DNA from: Siphonodentalium dalli
Taxonomy: Eukaryota > Mollusca > Scaphopoda > Gadilida > Siphonodentaliidae
Direction of reading: 5' to 3'
NCBI GenBank assembly: GCA_032622095.1
Contig: CP136061.1
Location: 173,419,107 to 173,483,106 of the forward strand
DNA length: 64,000 nt
This document shows positions 20,361 to 32,356 of this stretch, piece after piece. How positions within the stretch are numbered: position 1 is the stretch's first letter; every line of letters starts with the position of its first letter. Both the position numbers and the translations under genes were made by a program. The notes below the pieces were generated by a model. The model saw nothing but the letters and a program-made list of their open reading frames with translations. It had not been told where the DNA came from and searched no databases.

Positions 20361-23219
20361 ATTCTTTCAAAGTGGGCACACCATTTTATTATATACTTGC
20401 CCATGAATTATAAGGTTTTAGCAGTGAGATATAAGTGATATCCCACTAGTGAGTGATATCAGCTTGAAATTTCTGATGTATTGACATTCATTGGGGGCCA
20501 TAGGCAAGTAACTAAAGTATAACAGAATACCCACACTTTTTCAGTGAAAAAGTGTGGATATCCTCTATTTATTTGTGGTATCATTCTGGCTCCTAATTTA
20601 CGAAAAATCACCATGCCCCACAAGGGCCTGACTTTAATAATAATAGCCGCATGTGCATATTATAAACATGACATTGACAATTCATAATCATTTTGGGAAT
20701 CCGATCATGACATTGGCAGTTGTTTGATTTGGTATGTTACTCATAATTCTTCAGCATATACCACAGTGTGTAAAGCCTGTACTCAAGGATTTGCCTTTCT
20801 TCGGAGAAATGCTACTAATTTCTTCGGATATTCAAGTATTTTCACCTTTTTAGACTGCGGTACCTTTGAGCAAACGACGTTTTCGCCCTCTAAATTATAA
20901 TATTTTATTGCAGATCTTCTTTTCCCAATATCTAGATTGATGACTAAAGTTTATATATAACTAACATAATTGGTCATTTGGAATAATGTTTCAAAGATAT
21001 TCCTCATTTAGTTGACAAATTTATCCAACCGGAGGGTAAAATGTGATCGTGGGAAGCCCCTTTAAATTCTTGCTGCACACTGTGAGTACATTCCATTGTG
21101 CGAACAGTAGTCTTGTGTAGAGAAGTCGGTTGGAACACGTAGAAATAAATTGTGGTTCTGATAATCGATGTTTTATGATGAACTTGACTGTACCACATTA
21201 ATAGTCAATCGCATAGAAAAATCTGTAACCTTTTCGTCGATTAACTGTAACCATTAGTCGATATAGAAATTTAATTTTTATCAATATTATAATTCAAATC
21301 GGCAGATAACGCACTATATAAGGCATTGTTGCATGTGGACACGATGCCTGTTGTGTGCCTTTAATAGTATGAAAATGTACAAAAACCTTGCCGGTTACAA
21401 TGCATGGGTGTATTAGTCAATGCTGCGTGTTTCTGTTTATTAGCGTATCCAGGATATCATAAATTGGGATTTTGATACACAATTGCAGTTCTATTGAAAT
21501 TTAGATTGCTAGGATATGTGGATCTCGCCACAATTGATCTTTCCACAGCTGTGAATCAAATCATTATTAGCAGATATTTTCGACCAATCAGTGGCTGAGC
21601 TGCAATGCAAATTATGATGCATCTTTCTTCACCTTAATTTTGCATACTTTCAGTGTTGAAATGCCTATATTCAAAACTGTTTTGTTGTCAAATCATAAGG
21701 CACTGGCAATTTATTCATGGTCATAACAATGTTTTTCACTTTGTGTACCAAACTCACCGGAATTCGGTCAGTGGAAAAAAACATACCAACCCTATATGAA
21801 TGGGGTTGGGGTAAACATTATCAACAGTTGGCAATTTCATGCATGACACAACATTAGTTGGAAAGAAACAGCACATGTAGGTTGAAATTGTTCTCGTTGT
21901 TTAAATTTCTAATCAGTAATTAGTGGGGAAGGGTACCATACATAGTGATTTCACTAGTAGACCGTAACCAGTGCAGTTTAACCAACAAAATATTCCAACG
22001 GATGCACACTCATTGACCAAGTATTAAACATGGTGATTTATTCCAGTGGGTGTAGATTTATAGACTAGGTATAATACTTGGAAAATAATACTTGGAAAAT
22101 AATACATTCATAATAACCGATGGTATGCCTGCAAACTTCAAGGGTGGATGACCAAACCCATGCACATTGGGGAAGACTGTGGTGCCTATATATTGACAAT
22201 TTAGCGAATTGTTACACGACCTAATGCCAATATTAGCCCAAGTAATTATAAATATTATCTGGTATAATCATATTAAATTAATTAATTAATTTGTGTGCGT
22301 GCGTGTGTGTGTGGGTGTGTGTACAGACACGCAACAATTTATATTTAAAACGAAAATAACACCGATGGATGGATGGTATTTGGGACACTCTACCATTTTT
22401 ATTGTTATTTTTTATCAAATCATGTAACTCGAAAGAATAACAAAATCAACATATCTGGTCATAGTCGTGCTCGCGCGGTGGAATAATTGTCGACTATCGA
22501 CAAGCAATGAAGCATAGTGTATCTACTGCCTGTATATCAAACAATTTAGCAATTTCCCCATTGACCGTAGTGCTAAATATAATGCCAGAAAAGACAACGA
22601 ATAAGACGAGTTAGAATAATACAATCGATGTGGTAAACCCATATGTATATAGTGTATATTAGTACAAAAACTTAGAACTGTAGACCGTTGTCCCTTTCGC
22701 ATAATCCAATTTTAAAATATCCAAGTGACTAAGGTAGTACAGTGTCAGTTGGCTTGTCTGCAAACAGAAGTACACTCAGCGACTAAAGTAGTACAGACAG
22801 GATAGCTACTGGTAGACCAATTTTTACTAAGTTCCTGGCGTCAACCCCAACCAAGCTTTAAAAACAATAGAGGAGATATATAACGTTGTACTGAGAATTC
22901 ATTTGTTCCTGGATATAGTTAAGGTACATTGAGTTTGAGTAAAATTTATCGCCAATACGGGCGACAAATTAACACACAATCTGATCAATATGGCGTTTAT
23001 TTGTATACATATGCATTTGAACTAGTTGTTTTGGTTCGAATAACACATTTCGATCATTGGTTAGTCGCTTGGTTAAGTTGACTTATCGACATTTAACCCG
23101 TTTATTAACAGATTTTGTACACATTTTATCAGTATGTTTGGTCAAGCGTGATGCAAATCCGAAGAAAGTAGTAGCATTTCTCCAAAGAAAGGCAAATCCT
23201 CGAGTACAGGCTTACACAC
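20361..23219. other. Intron sequence without genes
   Basis: No exon or coding element seen. 20750-20835 is an inverted relative of 23158-23240 (sharing GGCAAATCC, AGAAATGCTACTA). A TG-rich microsatellite lies at 22292-22322. Confidence 0.5.
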
Positions 23220-24376
23220 TGTGTATACTGACAAGTAAATCCGTGGGTATAAATTTGCTAAATGTGGGAGTATAGGTCTATTTCTGTCAAATAGCGTCTT
23301 TAGGGCATACTAGCTAGGTTAGTACTGATCTGCTCTTGCCTTTGATAATGCAATTATGTTCAATGAACCAATTGGTAAAACATTTGAAACCATGCAGGGT
23401 GTCATCAAAACCACGCTTATACACCACACTTTCAAATAATGACACATACATGTATTTATACCACAATTGCCTGTTCTATTGTGTGTATAACGTCTATTTT
23501 GTAAATTTCATCTTTACACCCTAATGTGGGTATACAGCTTCTTACTGTGGGTATAAATTTCTAATGAGAGTGTAAATTTTCAAACGTAATTTCATGTGCT
23601 AAACGTGTATACCCATAGTAGAACTACATCGTAGTTAGCAAAATAGTTTCTATGTCACATTCATTTGAAATTGGAAGTTGTCATGATATCAATTAGATAT
23701 GAGGAAAATTGCCTGAATTTCAAACAAATGTAGCTTGCTAGTGCTATAATAACTAGGAAACATGAATAATAATTCCAAGTGATTGATCGCTCAGAAATAG
23801 GATGACGTCATGACGTTTATAATGTAAGCATCACTATGCGTGACACACATTCCTTATAGCGACCTGTGTGTGTCTCTGGGTGAGGATACACATTCAAAGT
23901 AAACTGCGGGGTAGTTGAATTCGCGAACAAAATTACAACAATAATAATTATGGCATAAATAAAATACACGCATAGTACCCGAGAGTACAAAATTTTCACC
24001 ACTCGTGGTTTTAACCACTCGCCAAAAGGCCCGTGGTTAAAACCACAATTCCACTCGTGGTGAAAATTTGGTATTCTCGGCTACTATGGGTGTATTCTAT
24101 ATTTATTTGTGGAAAAGTTGATATCCCAGATACGGGTGATACATGCGACTATAGTATATACTGGGGTTCAATTTTCCTTTTCAGTTCTCACCTCCACACA
24201 CCTGAGATATAAATTAGATGTGAAGCCCCTAACTGGTATATAACACAACTTGAAGGTCACTTGTTAACGATCATCAAATATGCAGTTTGCCTTACACGAC
24301 ATTACTCTAAAGGTAGAGTTGCAATCTAATAATCCAGGGTTCAGGGACATCTATATCTGTATATTCAGGGATGAAA
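23220..24376 (-). mobile_element. piggyBac-like element, copy 3, inverted and interrupted
   Basis: Its right part (24105-24376) is the reverse complement of 56900-57215, ending TATATTCAGGGATGAAAG. Its left part (23220-23440) is the reverse complement of 57230-57455. Between them is about 650 bp not found in the other copies, including a self-complementary CCACTCGTGGTTTTAACCAC...GTGGTTAAAACCACAA at about 23998-24063. No TTAA remains at the outer end. Confidence 0.6.
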
Positions 24377-24592
24377 GTTAGCCCAATCCGAAACCCTTTC
24401 GTAGTACGATGTCTGGCCAGTTTGAACAATTCCCGCTAGTTTTCTGTGATCTAATTAGAATTAATGGGAAACTCCACCCCTAAACTTGAGCCAATGAAAT
24501 AAGTTCACACTCAATGAATGGTTCCTATCATCGATTTCATTGTTTGTGAATGAAAACATTTCACAGAATCAACAAAAAGAGACCTTTGAACT

Positions 24593-24626
<34 letters not shown>

Positions 24627-24780
24627 GAACAAAATGGCAGGTATGCCGTTATTTTTAATCTGGCATTTTCGGGGACCCACCACCCCCAAACCTGCAAAAA
24701 AAAAATATTTACTGCCAATTTTTAAATACCCAGCACCAAAATTTCACTAATTTTGGTGCAACACCGCATAAATCCTACTG
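24377..24780 (+). repeat. Dispersed repeat with G30 homopolymer
   Basis: Matches 1995-2184 from GTTAGCCCAATCCG to about 24560, then continues through an uninterrupted run of 30 G (24593-24622). Confidence 0.6.
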
Positions 24781-25380
24781 ATATAATTCATAAGACTGAG
24801 AAATTATCTCCTTTAATTCAAATGACAGTTTAACCTGTTTCAGAAACAATTGTTAATGCAGACAAATGTGAAGATTTTTTTTCAAATACTGGGTGATAAG
24901 CATATGTCTACCACATACATTCATTATATACATTCATTCTATACTGCTAAATGGAAATTCTAATGCATCAATGTAGTGGACAAACAGTAACCCCCAAGAA
25001 GCTGATAGGTGCACATAACACACTAGTATAATTAGGTATATGCATCCAATTTTAAAACGAAAAAGAAACAAATTATACATATACCCTGCATATCCAGTGA
25101 GATATCATTGTTTCCCTGCAAGCTAAATTGCATGAACCAAACATATGTTTTTGGCCATTTGGCTTTAATACATTTTAAGCTGATAACATCTCAGGACTGT
25201 GACTCAATCTTGACTTTTGAGTTTAACTGTTGTCATTTTGTAGACATATATATGACATATCAGTTGTTAAGCTCCAATTCAAGTTCAACTAGAGTTGACA
25301 TATTTTGAAAATAAATACATAGAGAGGATATTTACATGACTTCAATTGGAAATATTATTTTATAAATTGCTCATATCTGC
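24781..25380. other. No gene seen
   Basis: AT-rich intron sequence; the frame at 25108-25308 has no recognisable domain. Confidence 0.45.
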
Positions 25381-25764
25381 AAACCTAGGACGTGGAACGA
25401 CCTGCCAAAGGAGATACACCAAATTCGTGACTTCATTGAGTTCAAAGGCAGACCCCAGACATGCTCATTTTAGGGAATATTATAATATTGAAAGTACACA
25501 ACATTGATTATGCAATTTCTGTCAGCAAGCAGTGTTGTATTTGCACCGCTATATACATATACATATTGATAGACAGGCTATAATACTGTATTCGTGTGAT
25601 TTTACTGAATGCAATTGTTTGTTTTTTTCGTACATATCTCTGTTATATAACTAAGCCGATATATTTGTTGATTCTTGTAAGTTTAGGTTTGTTCATGCAG
25701 CGTTTAAAGCATATTTATATATGAAATTTACACTTTACAAAATAAATTAATAATAATAATAATT
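25381..25764 (+). pseudogene. 5'-truncated LINE relic (3' end of RT frame and tail)
   Basis: 25384-25455 translates to PRTWNDLPKEIHQIRDFIEF, the R.WN.LP..I....F pattern that closes the pol protein of many non-LTR retrotransposons. About 290 bp of non-coding sequence follow and end in AATTAATAATAATAATAATT, a typical LINE 3' microsatellite tail. The rest of the element is absent, as expected from 5' truncation. Confidence 0.6.
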
Positions 25765-26170
25765 GTCTGTCAACCAGCCCATCATCTAGCATACCACTAG
25801 TCTTGAGTCAGTCTACTAGAACTTCTATTACACTATAAAATGACAACCTTGCAGTCACTATAACAAACTTGGATACTTTATGTGTTGTGAGAGTAGTAGA
25901 TAATCTGAGTTAATATAGACATGCAAATAATTCAATGGTCAGCTTGATACACTGACGACTGTTATTTTCTGGCCATTGATAGTCACATTAATGTTAAGAC
26001 AGTTCATTTTCCATGCATACAATGATCTAGGCCAAAAGGTCTTTGTTTCATCGGACAAGTTTATTCATTTCAGTTTCACATTTATCGAAGCTTCTTTCTG
26101 AAGGGTGTCGGGAAAAAAGTTCTTCACCTCACTGTCCCATATGCAACATGCCATAGCTTAATGTCATCTC
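25765..26170. other. No gene seen
   Basis: Unique-looking AT-rich sequence up to the Copia target site ATCTC (26166-26170). Confidence 0.45.
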
Positions 26171-26352
26171 TGTGAGATTGTGATTATTAGATATACAGTA
26201 TAGAAACAGTCTATAGATTGACAAAGGTGAAACAGACTATAGTGTGAGGAAAAGGGGGAGAACAACCAAGATGGCCGTTGAAGGTGAAAGGAAAATAGTG
26301 TTTCCAGGTTGTTCATCCATAAGTAATTGATAACCAATCTACCCAAGTTTCA
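26171..26352 (+). repeat. Copia 5' LTR
   Basis: 182 bp, TGTGAGATTGTG to AAGTTTCA. It matches 30979-31160 except for two T-to-G changes in the first four bases of the right copy and one C/T difference (GGCCGTTG/GGCTGTTG). If the first eight bases were excluded, the LTR would be 174 bp but the target duplication would be lost, so 182 is preferred. Confidence 0.85.
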
Positions 26353-26363
26353 TGGTAGCAGAG
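26353..26363 (+). promoter_or_regulatory. Copia primer-binding site
   Basis: TGGTAGCAGAG directly after the LTR is complementary to the 3' end (CTCTGCTACCA) of initiator tRNA-Met. Confidence 0.75.
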
Positions 26364-26374
26364 CGAGTGGCATT

Positions 26375-27022
26375 ATGGCTACTAACTACAAAGTTCCACC
26401 TGTATTTGATGAAAATAAATCATATGAACAATGGACCAACGAATTAGAAATTTGGAGGCTTGTGACTGAATTAGATTAAAAAAAGCAAGCTTTGGCAGTG
26501 ACACTTTCATTGACTGGTCGTGCGAAGGGAGCAGCCCTCAATATTGCTGCTGCTGACCTTAACAAGGAGACAGGTTTAGCCACCCTTCTAAATACACTGA
26601 ATGATGTATTCAAAAAAGACAAGATTGACTCTGCCTACGATTGCTACAAAAAGTTTGATAGCTATCGTCGGGAAGACAACATTCCTATATCAGAGTTCAT
26701 TGCAGCCTTCGAAGGCCTCTATGTGAAATCAAAGAAGTATGAAATGACACTGCCTGATGCAGTTCTTGCATTTAAACTGTTGGAAAGTGCAAATTTGTCT
26801 CAGCAAGAAAGACAACTGACGTTAACTGCATGTTCTGAACTTACTTTTAAAAGTATGAAGTCTGCTCTGAAAAGAATATTTGGAACTTCGGACAGTGATA
26901 TTTCACATGGAATACACATTAAGGAAGAAGTATTTACAGCAAGCAGTGATCGTAGACCACAATTTCGATACAACAAGTATGCTGGGGGTCAGAAAGTGAA
27001 CACTGCCAGGAAACTCTACTCA
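26375..27022 (+). pseudogene. Copia gag
   Basis: ATG at 26375 (MATNYKVPPVFDENKSYEQW, a usual Copia gag opening). A TAA at 26477-26479 interrupts after 34 codons; the same frame then runs open to 27022 with DVFKKDKIDSAYDCYKKFDS and KLLESANLSQQERQLTL of the gag_pre/UBN2-type core. A frameshift follows, and the zinc knuckle appears in another frame just downstream. Confidence 0.8.
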
Positions 27023-27049
27023 TGACATTCCGGGAACTAATCCACTAGA

Positions 27050-27438
27050 TGCGAGAGGTAGACGCACCCAATGTGGCATCTGTAATTCTATCTTTCACTG
27101 GATAAAAGACTGTCCTCATAGGACAGAATCTGTACATGAAGTACAAAACACTCTGCAAAATGAGGAACCGTCAACTAATGTGTGCAACATAACATTAATC
27201 ACAAAAGAAGAGGAGTTTGATATTTTTCTGACGGAAGGACTTGGCTCAGCTATATTAGACACTGCGTGTACTCGTACTGTTTGCGGTACAGATTGGTTGA
27301 AATACTATGTTTCTAACAAACTAAAAACTGATGAAAAACAAATCAAGAGTTTTCCTAGTCATCATGTGTTTCGGTTTGGAGACGGAAAGAAAGTTTTCTC
27401 ATATAAGAGAGTAATATTCCCAGCTTGTATTACATGTA
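27050..27438 (+). pseudogene. Copia zinc knuckle and protease
   Basis: CGICNSIFHWIKDC at about 27075-27117 is a C-x2-C-x4-H-x4-C nucleocapsid knuckle. The aspartic protease active site follows as AILDTACTRTVCG near 27255-27290 (Asp-Thr-Ala in place of the common Asp-Ser/Thr-Gly). The frame is cut at 27439 by a 332-bp insertion and resumes after 27770. Confidence 0.8.
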
Positions 27439-27770
27439 CTGCCGAAGTAGGAATGAATTATGTGAACTTGTTCGGAGAGCGTGAATGACAGCAGATGCTA
27501 AAGCAAGAAGACAGCACATGTTCCTTATGATACGCACTCGATTTGGCTGCAAGTACCACAATATGGAATAGCTTACTGGGAGACACTAACATGGCATTGG
27601 TAATTGGTATTGATCCTTCAAGTTCATGATGTTAGAACAAGGACCATGGCTAAAGGAGAGCTCCATAATTGGTGTTCCGCTGATGGTGGCGAAGGGGGTG
27701 GTGGTGGGGTAGAAAATTGGTGATGATGTAAATATTAAGCTTTTTGTGTGCGATAGTATAGTGTGAAATA
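27439..27770 (-). mobile_element. 332-bp insertion copied from the tail of the 33-41 kb retroelement
   Basis: The reverse complement matches about 41416-41748, covering the end of direct repeat A2 and all of the following tail, with few differences. It is flanked by ATGTA at 27434-27438 and 27771-27775, a 5-bp duplication. With one ATGTA removed the Copia frame is continuous, which supports these borders. The open frame ending at 27488 and the minus-strand frame 27650-27916 are by-products of this insertion. Confidence 0.8.
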
Positions 27771-27775
27771 ATGTA

Positions 27776-28302
27776 ATGGCACTGAATGCAACATCGATAC
27801 AAAAGTTGTTGACGTGAAATTGCCTCTTCTGTTGAGTAAGACCTCATTGAAACGAGCTGATACCCAACTGGATCTAAAAAATGATGCAGTGACGATGTTT
27901 GGTAAAAGTATTCCACTTGAGTTTACCTCCAGTGGGCATTACTGCATCAACCTCATGGACAAGGTAAATACTTATCATGATAGTTTAACTTCCGAACATG
28001 TGTTAATTAATTTTGCCTTGTTTTCTGATGAGGAAAAGAGAAAGACTTTGACGAAACTTCACAAACAATTTGCACATGCTTCAATTGTTAAATTAACAAG
28101 TTTACTCAGGAAAGCTGATGAATCACTGGATTTATCCCTTATCGAACCAATTCTCAAAGATATAATTTCTCATTGTGAAACTTGCTGCAAGTACAAACAA
28201 ACTCCTCCTCGTCCAGCAGTAAGTTTACCTTTAGCTTCAAGATTCAATGAAACTGTAGCTGTACTAGTAGATTTACATCCTCTGGTATCTACATATTATT
28301 GA
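27776..28302 (+). pseudogene. Copia protease end and integrase zinc domain
   Basis: Reads PLLLSKTSLKRADTQLDL and FTSSGHYCI, then the integrase HHCC finger: LHKQFAHAS (two His) and HCETCCKYK (two Cys). The first catalytic Asp is in LVDLHP near 28268. A frameshift at about 28285 leads to a stop at 28300. Confidence 0.82.
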
Positions 28303-29550
28303 CTTATTCACAAAATTTAGTGCTGCCTGCTTGATGGAATGTAAATCTCTGTCGCTATTTGTTGATAAGTTTATGCAACACTGGATAGCAATTCATGGTG
28401 CTCCGGCTAAACTTTTTAGTGATTTAGGCGGAGAATTCAATAATGCTGTTGTACATGACATGGCTGGGAATTTCAATATTGAAATCAAAACTACTGCAGG
28501 ATTTAGCCCGTTTAGCAATGGAATTTGTGAACGCCATAACAAATATCTTACAGAGTTACTCACCAAAGTGAAATACGACACGAAAAACAAATGGCAAACT
28601 GCTTTGAGCTGGGCACTCATGGCAAAAAATGCCCTTTCAAACATTCAAGGATTCAGCCCATTTCAACTTGTTTATGGAATAAACCCAAATTTACCATCAA
28701 CTCTGATTGACAAACCTCCAGCATTGGAAGGTTCAACTGCAAGTTCTGTGATTGGTGAGCATATTGTGTCTCTTCAAACTGCGCGTCGAAAATATATGCA
28801 AACTGAGTGTTCTGAACAAATTTGGCGTGCCTTAAGAAAACAAACCCGTACATTTAACTATAATGAACATTATGTTACAGGAGACAAAGTCTATTACAAA
28901 CGGCCCAACATCGACGAATGGAAAGGACCTGGTATAGTGATTGGACAGGAAAGTGCAGTTGTTTTTGTCAGACATGGTGGATTACTGGTGAGAGTGCATG
29001 AAAGTAGATTGAAGAAAGAAACTTTTTTAGATAATTCAAACATTTCTTCAAACACAACATGTATAAAGAAACCTGTTGTATCTCCTCTGAATGACAAATT
29101 TGATCAGTTTGATGACTCAGACATTCCTAATTCTCCAATTGATGTCAACGATTCAGAGTTGGAATCACAAACCAGCCAGGTTTCAACAAATTTCTCATCT
29201 GTACATCCTGATTCTGTACATAAACTTAGATCTGGACAAATAGTTTCATACACAAATGTTGATACTGGTGAAAAAGTCGAAGCCAAAATTCTTGGTCATG
29301 CTGGAGAATCTACTGGAAGAAACAAAAATTGGTTCAACATAGAAATTGTTCAACCATCTGCATTGGAATCCTCACAAATATCGATTGACTTAGGGAAAGT
29401 GCATAACCTGTTAGAATCTTCTGGAAATCCTACAGAAAATGATATTAATTCTGTCATTGGTAGTGTGTCTGATGATTATTGCCTCATTACAAGTGACATC
29501 TTTGACGAGGCTAAATCTACAGAGCTAAAAATCTGGATTGAGAACAGTGT
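28303..29550 (+). pseudogene. Copia integrase core and C-terminal domain
   Basis: In frame from about 28305: LFTKFSAACLM, second catalytic Asp in FSDLGGEFNN (about 28417), catalytic Glu in NGICERHN (about 28528), then the C-terminal DNA-binding part VTGDKVYYKRP...VRVHESRLKK. A long Ser/Asp-rich linker precedes RT. Another frameshift at about 29555 separates it from RT. Confidence 0.85.
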
Positions 29551-29554
29551 ATAT

Positions 29555-30347
29555 ATGAACGTGTTCCTGATACCAATCAGAAATGTGTGTCCACCCGATG
29601 GGTATGTACTTTTAAAGAAATTGATGAAAACAACAGAGTTCCTAAAGCAAGGCTTGTCGCTCGAGGATTCGAGGAAATTGATAAGGACTCTCTGATAAAA
29701 GATTCTCCAACATGTTCAAGTGATTCCCTACGTTTAATACTTTCTATTTTTGCACAAAAACATTGGCAACCAGCATCAATAGACATTAAAGCCGCATTCT
29801 TACAAGGATCAGACATCATACGAGATGTTTATATTCGACCACCTTCTGGGCCAGTGAAAAACATGTAGTATGGCGTCTACTCAAATGTGTTTATGGACTG
29901 ACAGATGCATCATATCATTGGTACATTAAAGTAAATGAAGTTCTTACAAGTTGTGGAGCAACACGTTCTGTTATTGATCCAGCTGTTTATTACTTTAGAA
30001 ACAAACAAGGGCTTCAAGGAATTATGGCTTGTCATGTTGATGATTTTTTGTGGGGAGGAACCAAAGAATTTGAATCTCAAGTAATCGACAAAATTCGTGC
30101 AGCATTCAATATCGGACGCGAGTCAAATACTTGTTTCAAATACATAGGACTTAACCTTAAATGTTCACCAACTGCATTGAAATTCTCTCAGAAAGATTAC
30201 ATTAACAATCTTTCTACTATAGAACTACCTAAATCCAGATTTGTAGAACCTGATTCAGCTCTAACTGACAGTGAATTGGATCTTGTGCAGTCAAAAATTG
30301 GTCAAATTCTGTGGGTAGCTAGTCAAACTCGTTTCATTCGAAGCTAA
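29555..30347 (+). pseudogene. Copia reverse transcriptase
   Basis: RWVCTFKEIDENNRVPKARL then VARGFEE and IDIKAAFLQG are classic Copia RT blocks. The frame breaks at 29866 (TAG), is regained by a shift (KCVYGLTDASYHWY), and motif C appears as HVDDFLWGG near 30033-30059. It ends at 30347 with another frameshift. At least three breaks lie within RT. Confidence 0.88.
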
Positions 30348-30359
30348 GTATTCTGGCTA

Positions 30360-30910
30360 GTGAATTCAAGAAATCCACAATTAAAACAGTTTTACACATC
30401 AATAAAATTATAAAGAAAATTAAATCAGAAAATGTCTGTCTAACGTATAAACATCTTGGTTCTGAAGATTCACTACATCTTGGTGTATATAGTGATGCCT
30501 CATTGGGAAATTTGGACGATGGTGGTTCTCAAGGAGGTTATTTCATTGTTTTATCGTGGAAGTCCAAGAGAGTCCGTCGTGTGGTGCGTAGTACACTTGC
30601 TAGTGAAACATTAGCATTGAACGAGGCTATTGATGCTGCAATTTCTCTTAGCGTGTTATATGAAGAACTGTTCTCATACAAATTACTCATAAAATGCTTC
30701 ACGGACAACCAGTCACTTATTGACTCAATTCATTCAGAAAAATCTGTGAATGAAAAGAGACTGCGAATAGAAATAGCGGTCATCAAAGAACTGATTGCAT
30801 CTAATAAGATATCTTCAGTGCATGGATCGAGACCAAGCAACAACCAGCAGATTGTCTCACAAAACATGGTTCTTCTAGCCTGTTCATTCTCAGAGCACTA
30901 GAGGCTAACA
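30360..30910 (+). pseudogene. Copia RNase H
   Basis: Catalytic blocks VYSDASLGN (about 30486-30512), ASETLALNEAID and CFTDNQSL are clear. The C-terminal ADCLTKHG signature lies in a neighbouring frame near 30848, so one more frameshift occurs before the end. Confidence 0.85.
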
Positions 30911-30978
30911 AGATGAATGTATAATATAGTCAACAAATGTGTATATAGTTTGTACAGTATATATCTATGTTAAAAGAA

Positions 30979-31160
30979 GGGGAGATTGTGATTATTAGAT
31001 ATACAGTATAGAAACAGTCTATAGATTGACAAAGGTGAAACAGACTATAGTGTGAGGAAAAGGGGGAGAACAACCAAGATGGCTGTTGAAGGTGAAAGGA
31101 AAATAGTGTTTCCAGGTTGTTCATCCATAAGTAATTGATAACCAATCTACCCAAGTTTCA
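30979..31160 (+). repeat. Copia 3' LTR with preceding polypurine tract
   Basis: 182-bp partner of 26171-26352, starting GGGGAGATTG instead of TGTGAGATTG. It is preceded by the purine tract AAAAGAA (30972-30978). Followed by ATCTC, the target duplication. Confidence 0.82.
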
Positions 31161-31334
31161 ATCTCCACTAAGCCCATATGAGGTCCCAGTAACATAACTA
31201 TGGTGGTTTTGCAGTTATAATATGTTTTTAACTGTTACAAATGTCAAATATGGCCACAAAATTTGCATGCACACATGAGGTTGTAAAAAACATGTTTTTT
31301 GCCTTCCTGCAATTTTTGTATTACCCCCTCCCCT

Positions 31335-31936
31335 GTTTGAAGATGTGGTTTTTGCATTGAAAATTGACAAACTTTCACAAAGCAACATTACGTAATTGCT
31401 AATAATTTGCATTTTTATCGAAAATGTCTGTTTACACGACTTTTATCAAATCATGGTTTATATGATTCATTCAAATCAAATATAAAAAAGACTTTTGGTT
31501 TAATTATTTTATTTATAATATGCTTTTTGTTTTAAAAATCATGAATTATTATCAGGAGTCCATGGGCAAACAAACTTAAAGGATAGACCTACCATATAAC
31601 CGACACAGTGGAATTGCAAGTCATGTTTTGACTCGCATGTGTGATAAAATGAAGATAAACAGTTGTTTATGGGCACATATTTAGTTTGTCAACTGTTTTA
31701 TATTTCCATTATTGTATGCCAACAACTATTCATAGATGACACTTTAATAAGTGAGAGAATGTTTGTTGTTGCATATCTGATGATAGACATGATACATACC
31801 TGTGGTCAGTGTGGAAAACACCCAATTATATTACGTAAAATAGCTGTTGGCTTACGTATTTAAATTACCTTCATACCTGATGACGTTGGCTATATGACGT
31901 GGTGTAACTACAGATGCTATTGGGAAAAGGGTTAAA
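31335..31936 (+). repeat. Dispersed repeat, copy 2 (ends AAAGGGTTAA)
   Basis: Diverged relative of 14263-14870, in the same orientation. The frame at 31663-31863 is part of the repeat. Confidence 0.6.
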
Positions 31937-31969
31937 GCAGCCAAATATTAGCAAAATTTTAAATATATA

Positions 31970-32234
31970 TTAACCCTTTCATGACTGGAGCTTCCTGAAA
32001 TTTTGCGTAAACCCTGAGCCAATGTATACTCGTATATATTCAAGGCTACCACGGGACCCTCGCATATATAAGAGAATACATTGGCCTAACAATATTTACC
32101 TTTCAAGATCATCTGAGCCAGTTATTTTCTTATATATACGAGGCACTCTATGCAAGACTCGAATACATAGAAGAATGCACTGGCACAGTATATTTAATGC
32201 TGCACTAACGTAGCTCCCATTATGAAAGGGTTAA
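31970..32234. mobile_element. piggyBac-like MITE
   Basis: TTAA at 31970-31973 and 32231-32234. The inverted ends read CCCTTTCATGACTGGAGCT and CCCTTTCATAATGGGAGCT from the two sides. 257 bp between the TTAA copies, no coding capacity. Confidence 0.8.
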
Positions 32235-32356
32235 CAGTATATTGAAAGAAAATAATATTTTTTTCAGGATCACAATCCTTTAAGTTATGTTTTTATAATA
32301 AGTGTAGTATTTAGGTATGATCACAGCAAATTTCATGCATGTACTCGAAAGCACTA

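Larger units (their letters stand above)
26171..31160 (+). mobile_element. Copia-superfamily LTR retrotransposon, decayed
   Basis: Flanked by ATCTC at 26166-26170 and 31161-31165 (5-bp target duplication) and by 182-bp LTRs. Order gag, protease, integrase, RT, RNase H: integrase before RT defines Copia rather than Gypsy. A primer-binding site and polypurine tract are present. The coding region has an in-frame stop in gag, many frameshifts and a 332-bp insertion, so it is dead although the LTRs are nearly identical. Plus strand, antisense to ACC. Confidence 0.92.

Noticed and set aside
26164-26346. Minus-strand frame repeated at 30930-31154
   Set aside because: Both copies are the reverse strand of the Copia LTR.
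26353-26380. TGGTAGCAGAG looked like the start of a tRNA gene
   Set aside because: It is the complement of the 3' end of tRNA-Met directly after an LTR, hence a primer-binding site; no cloverleaf follows.
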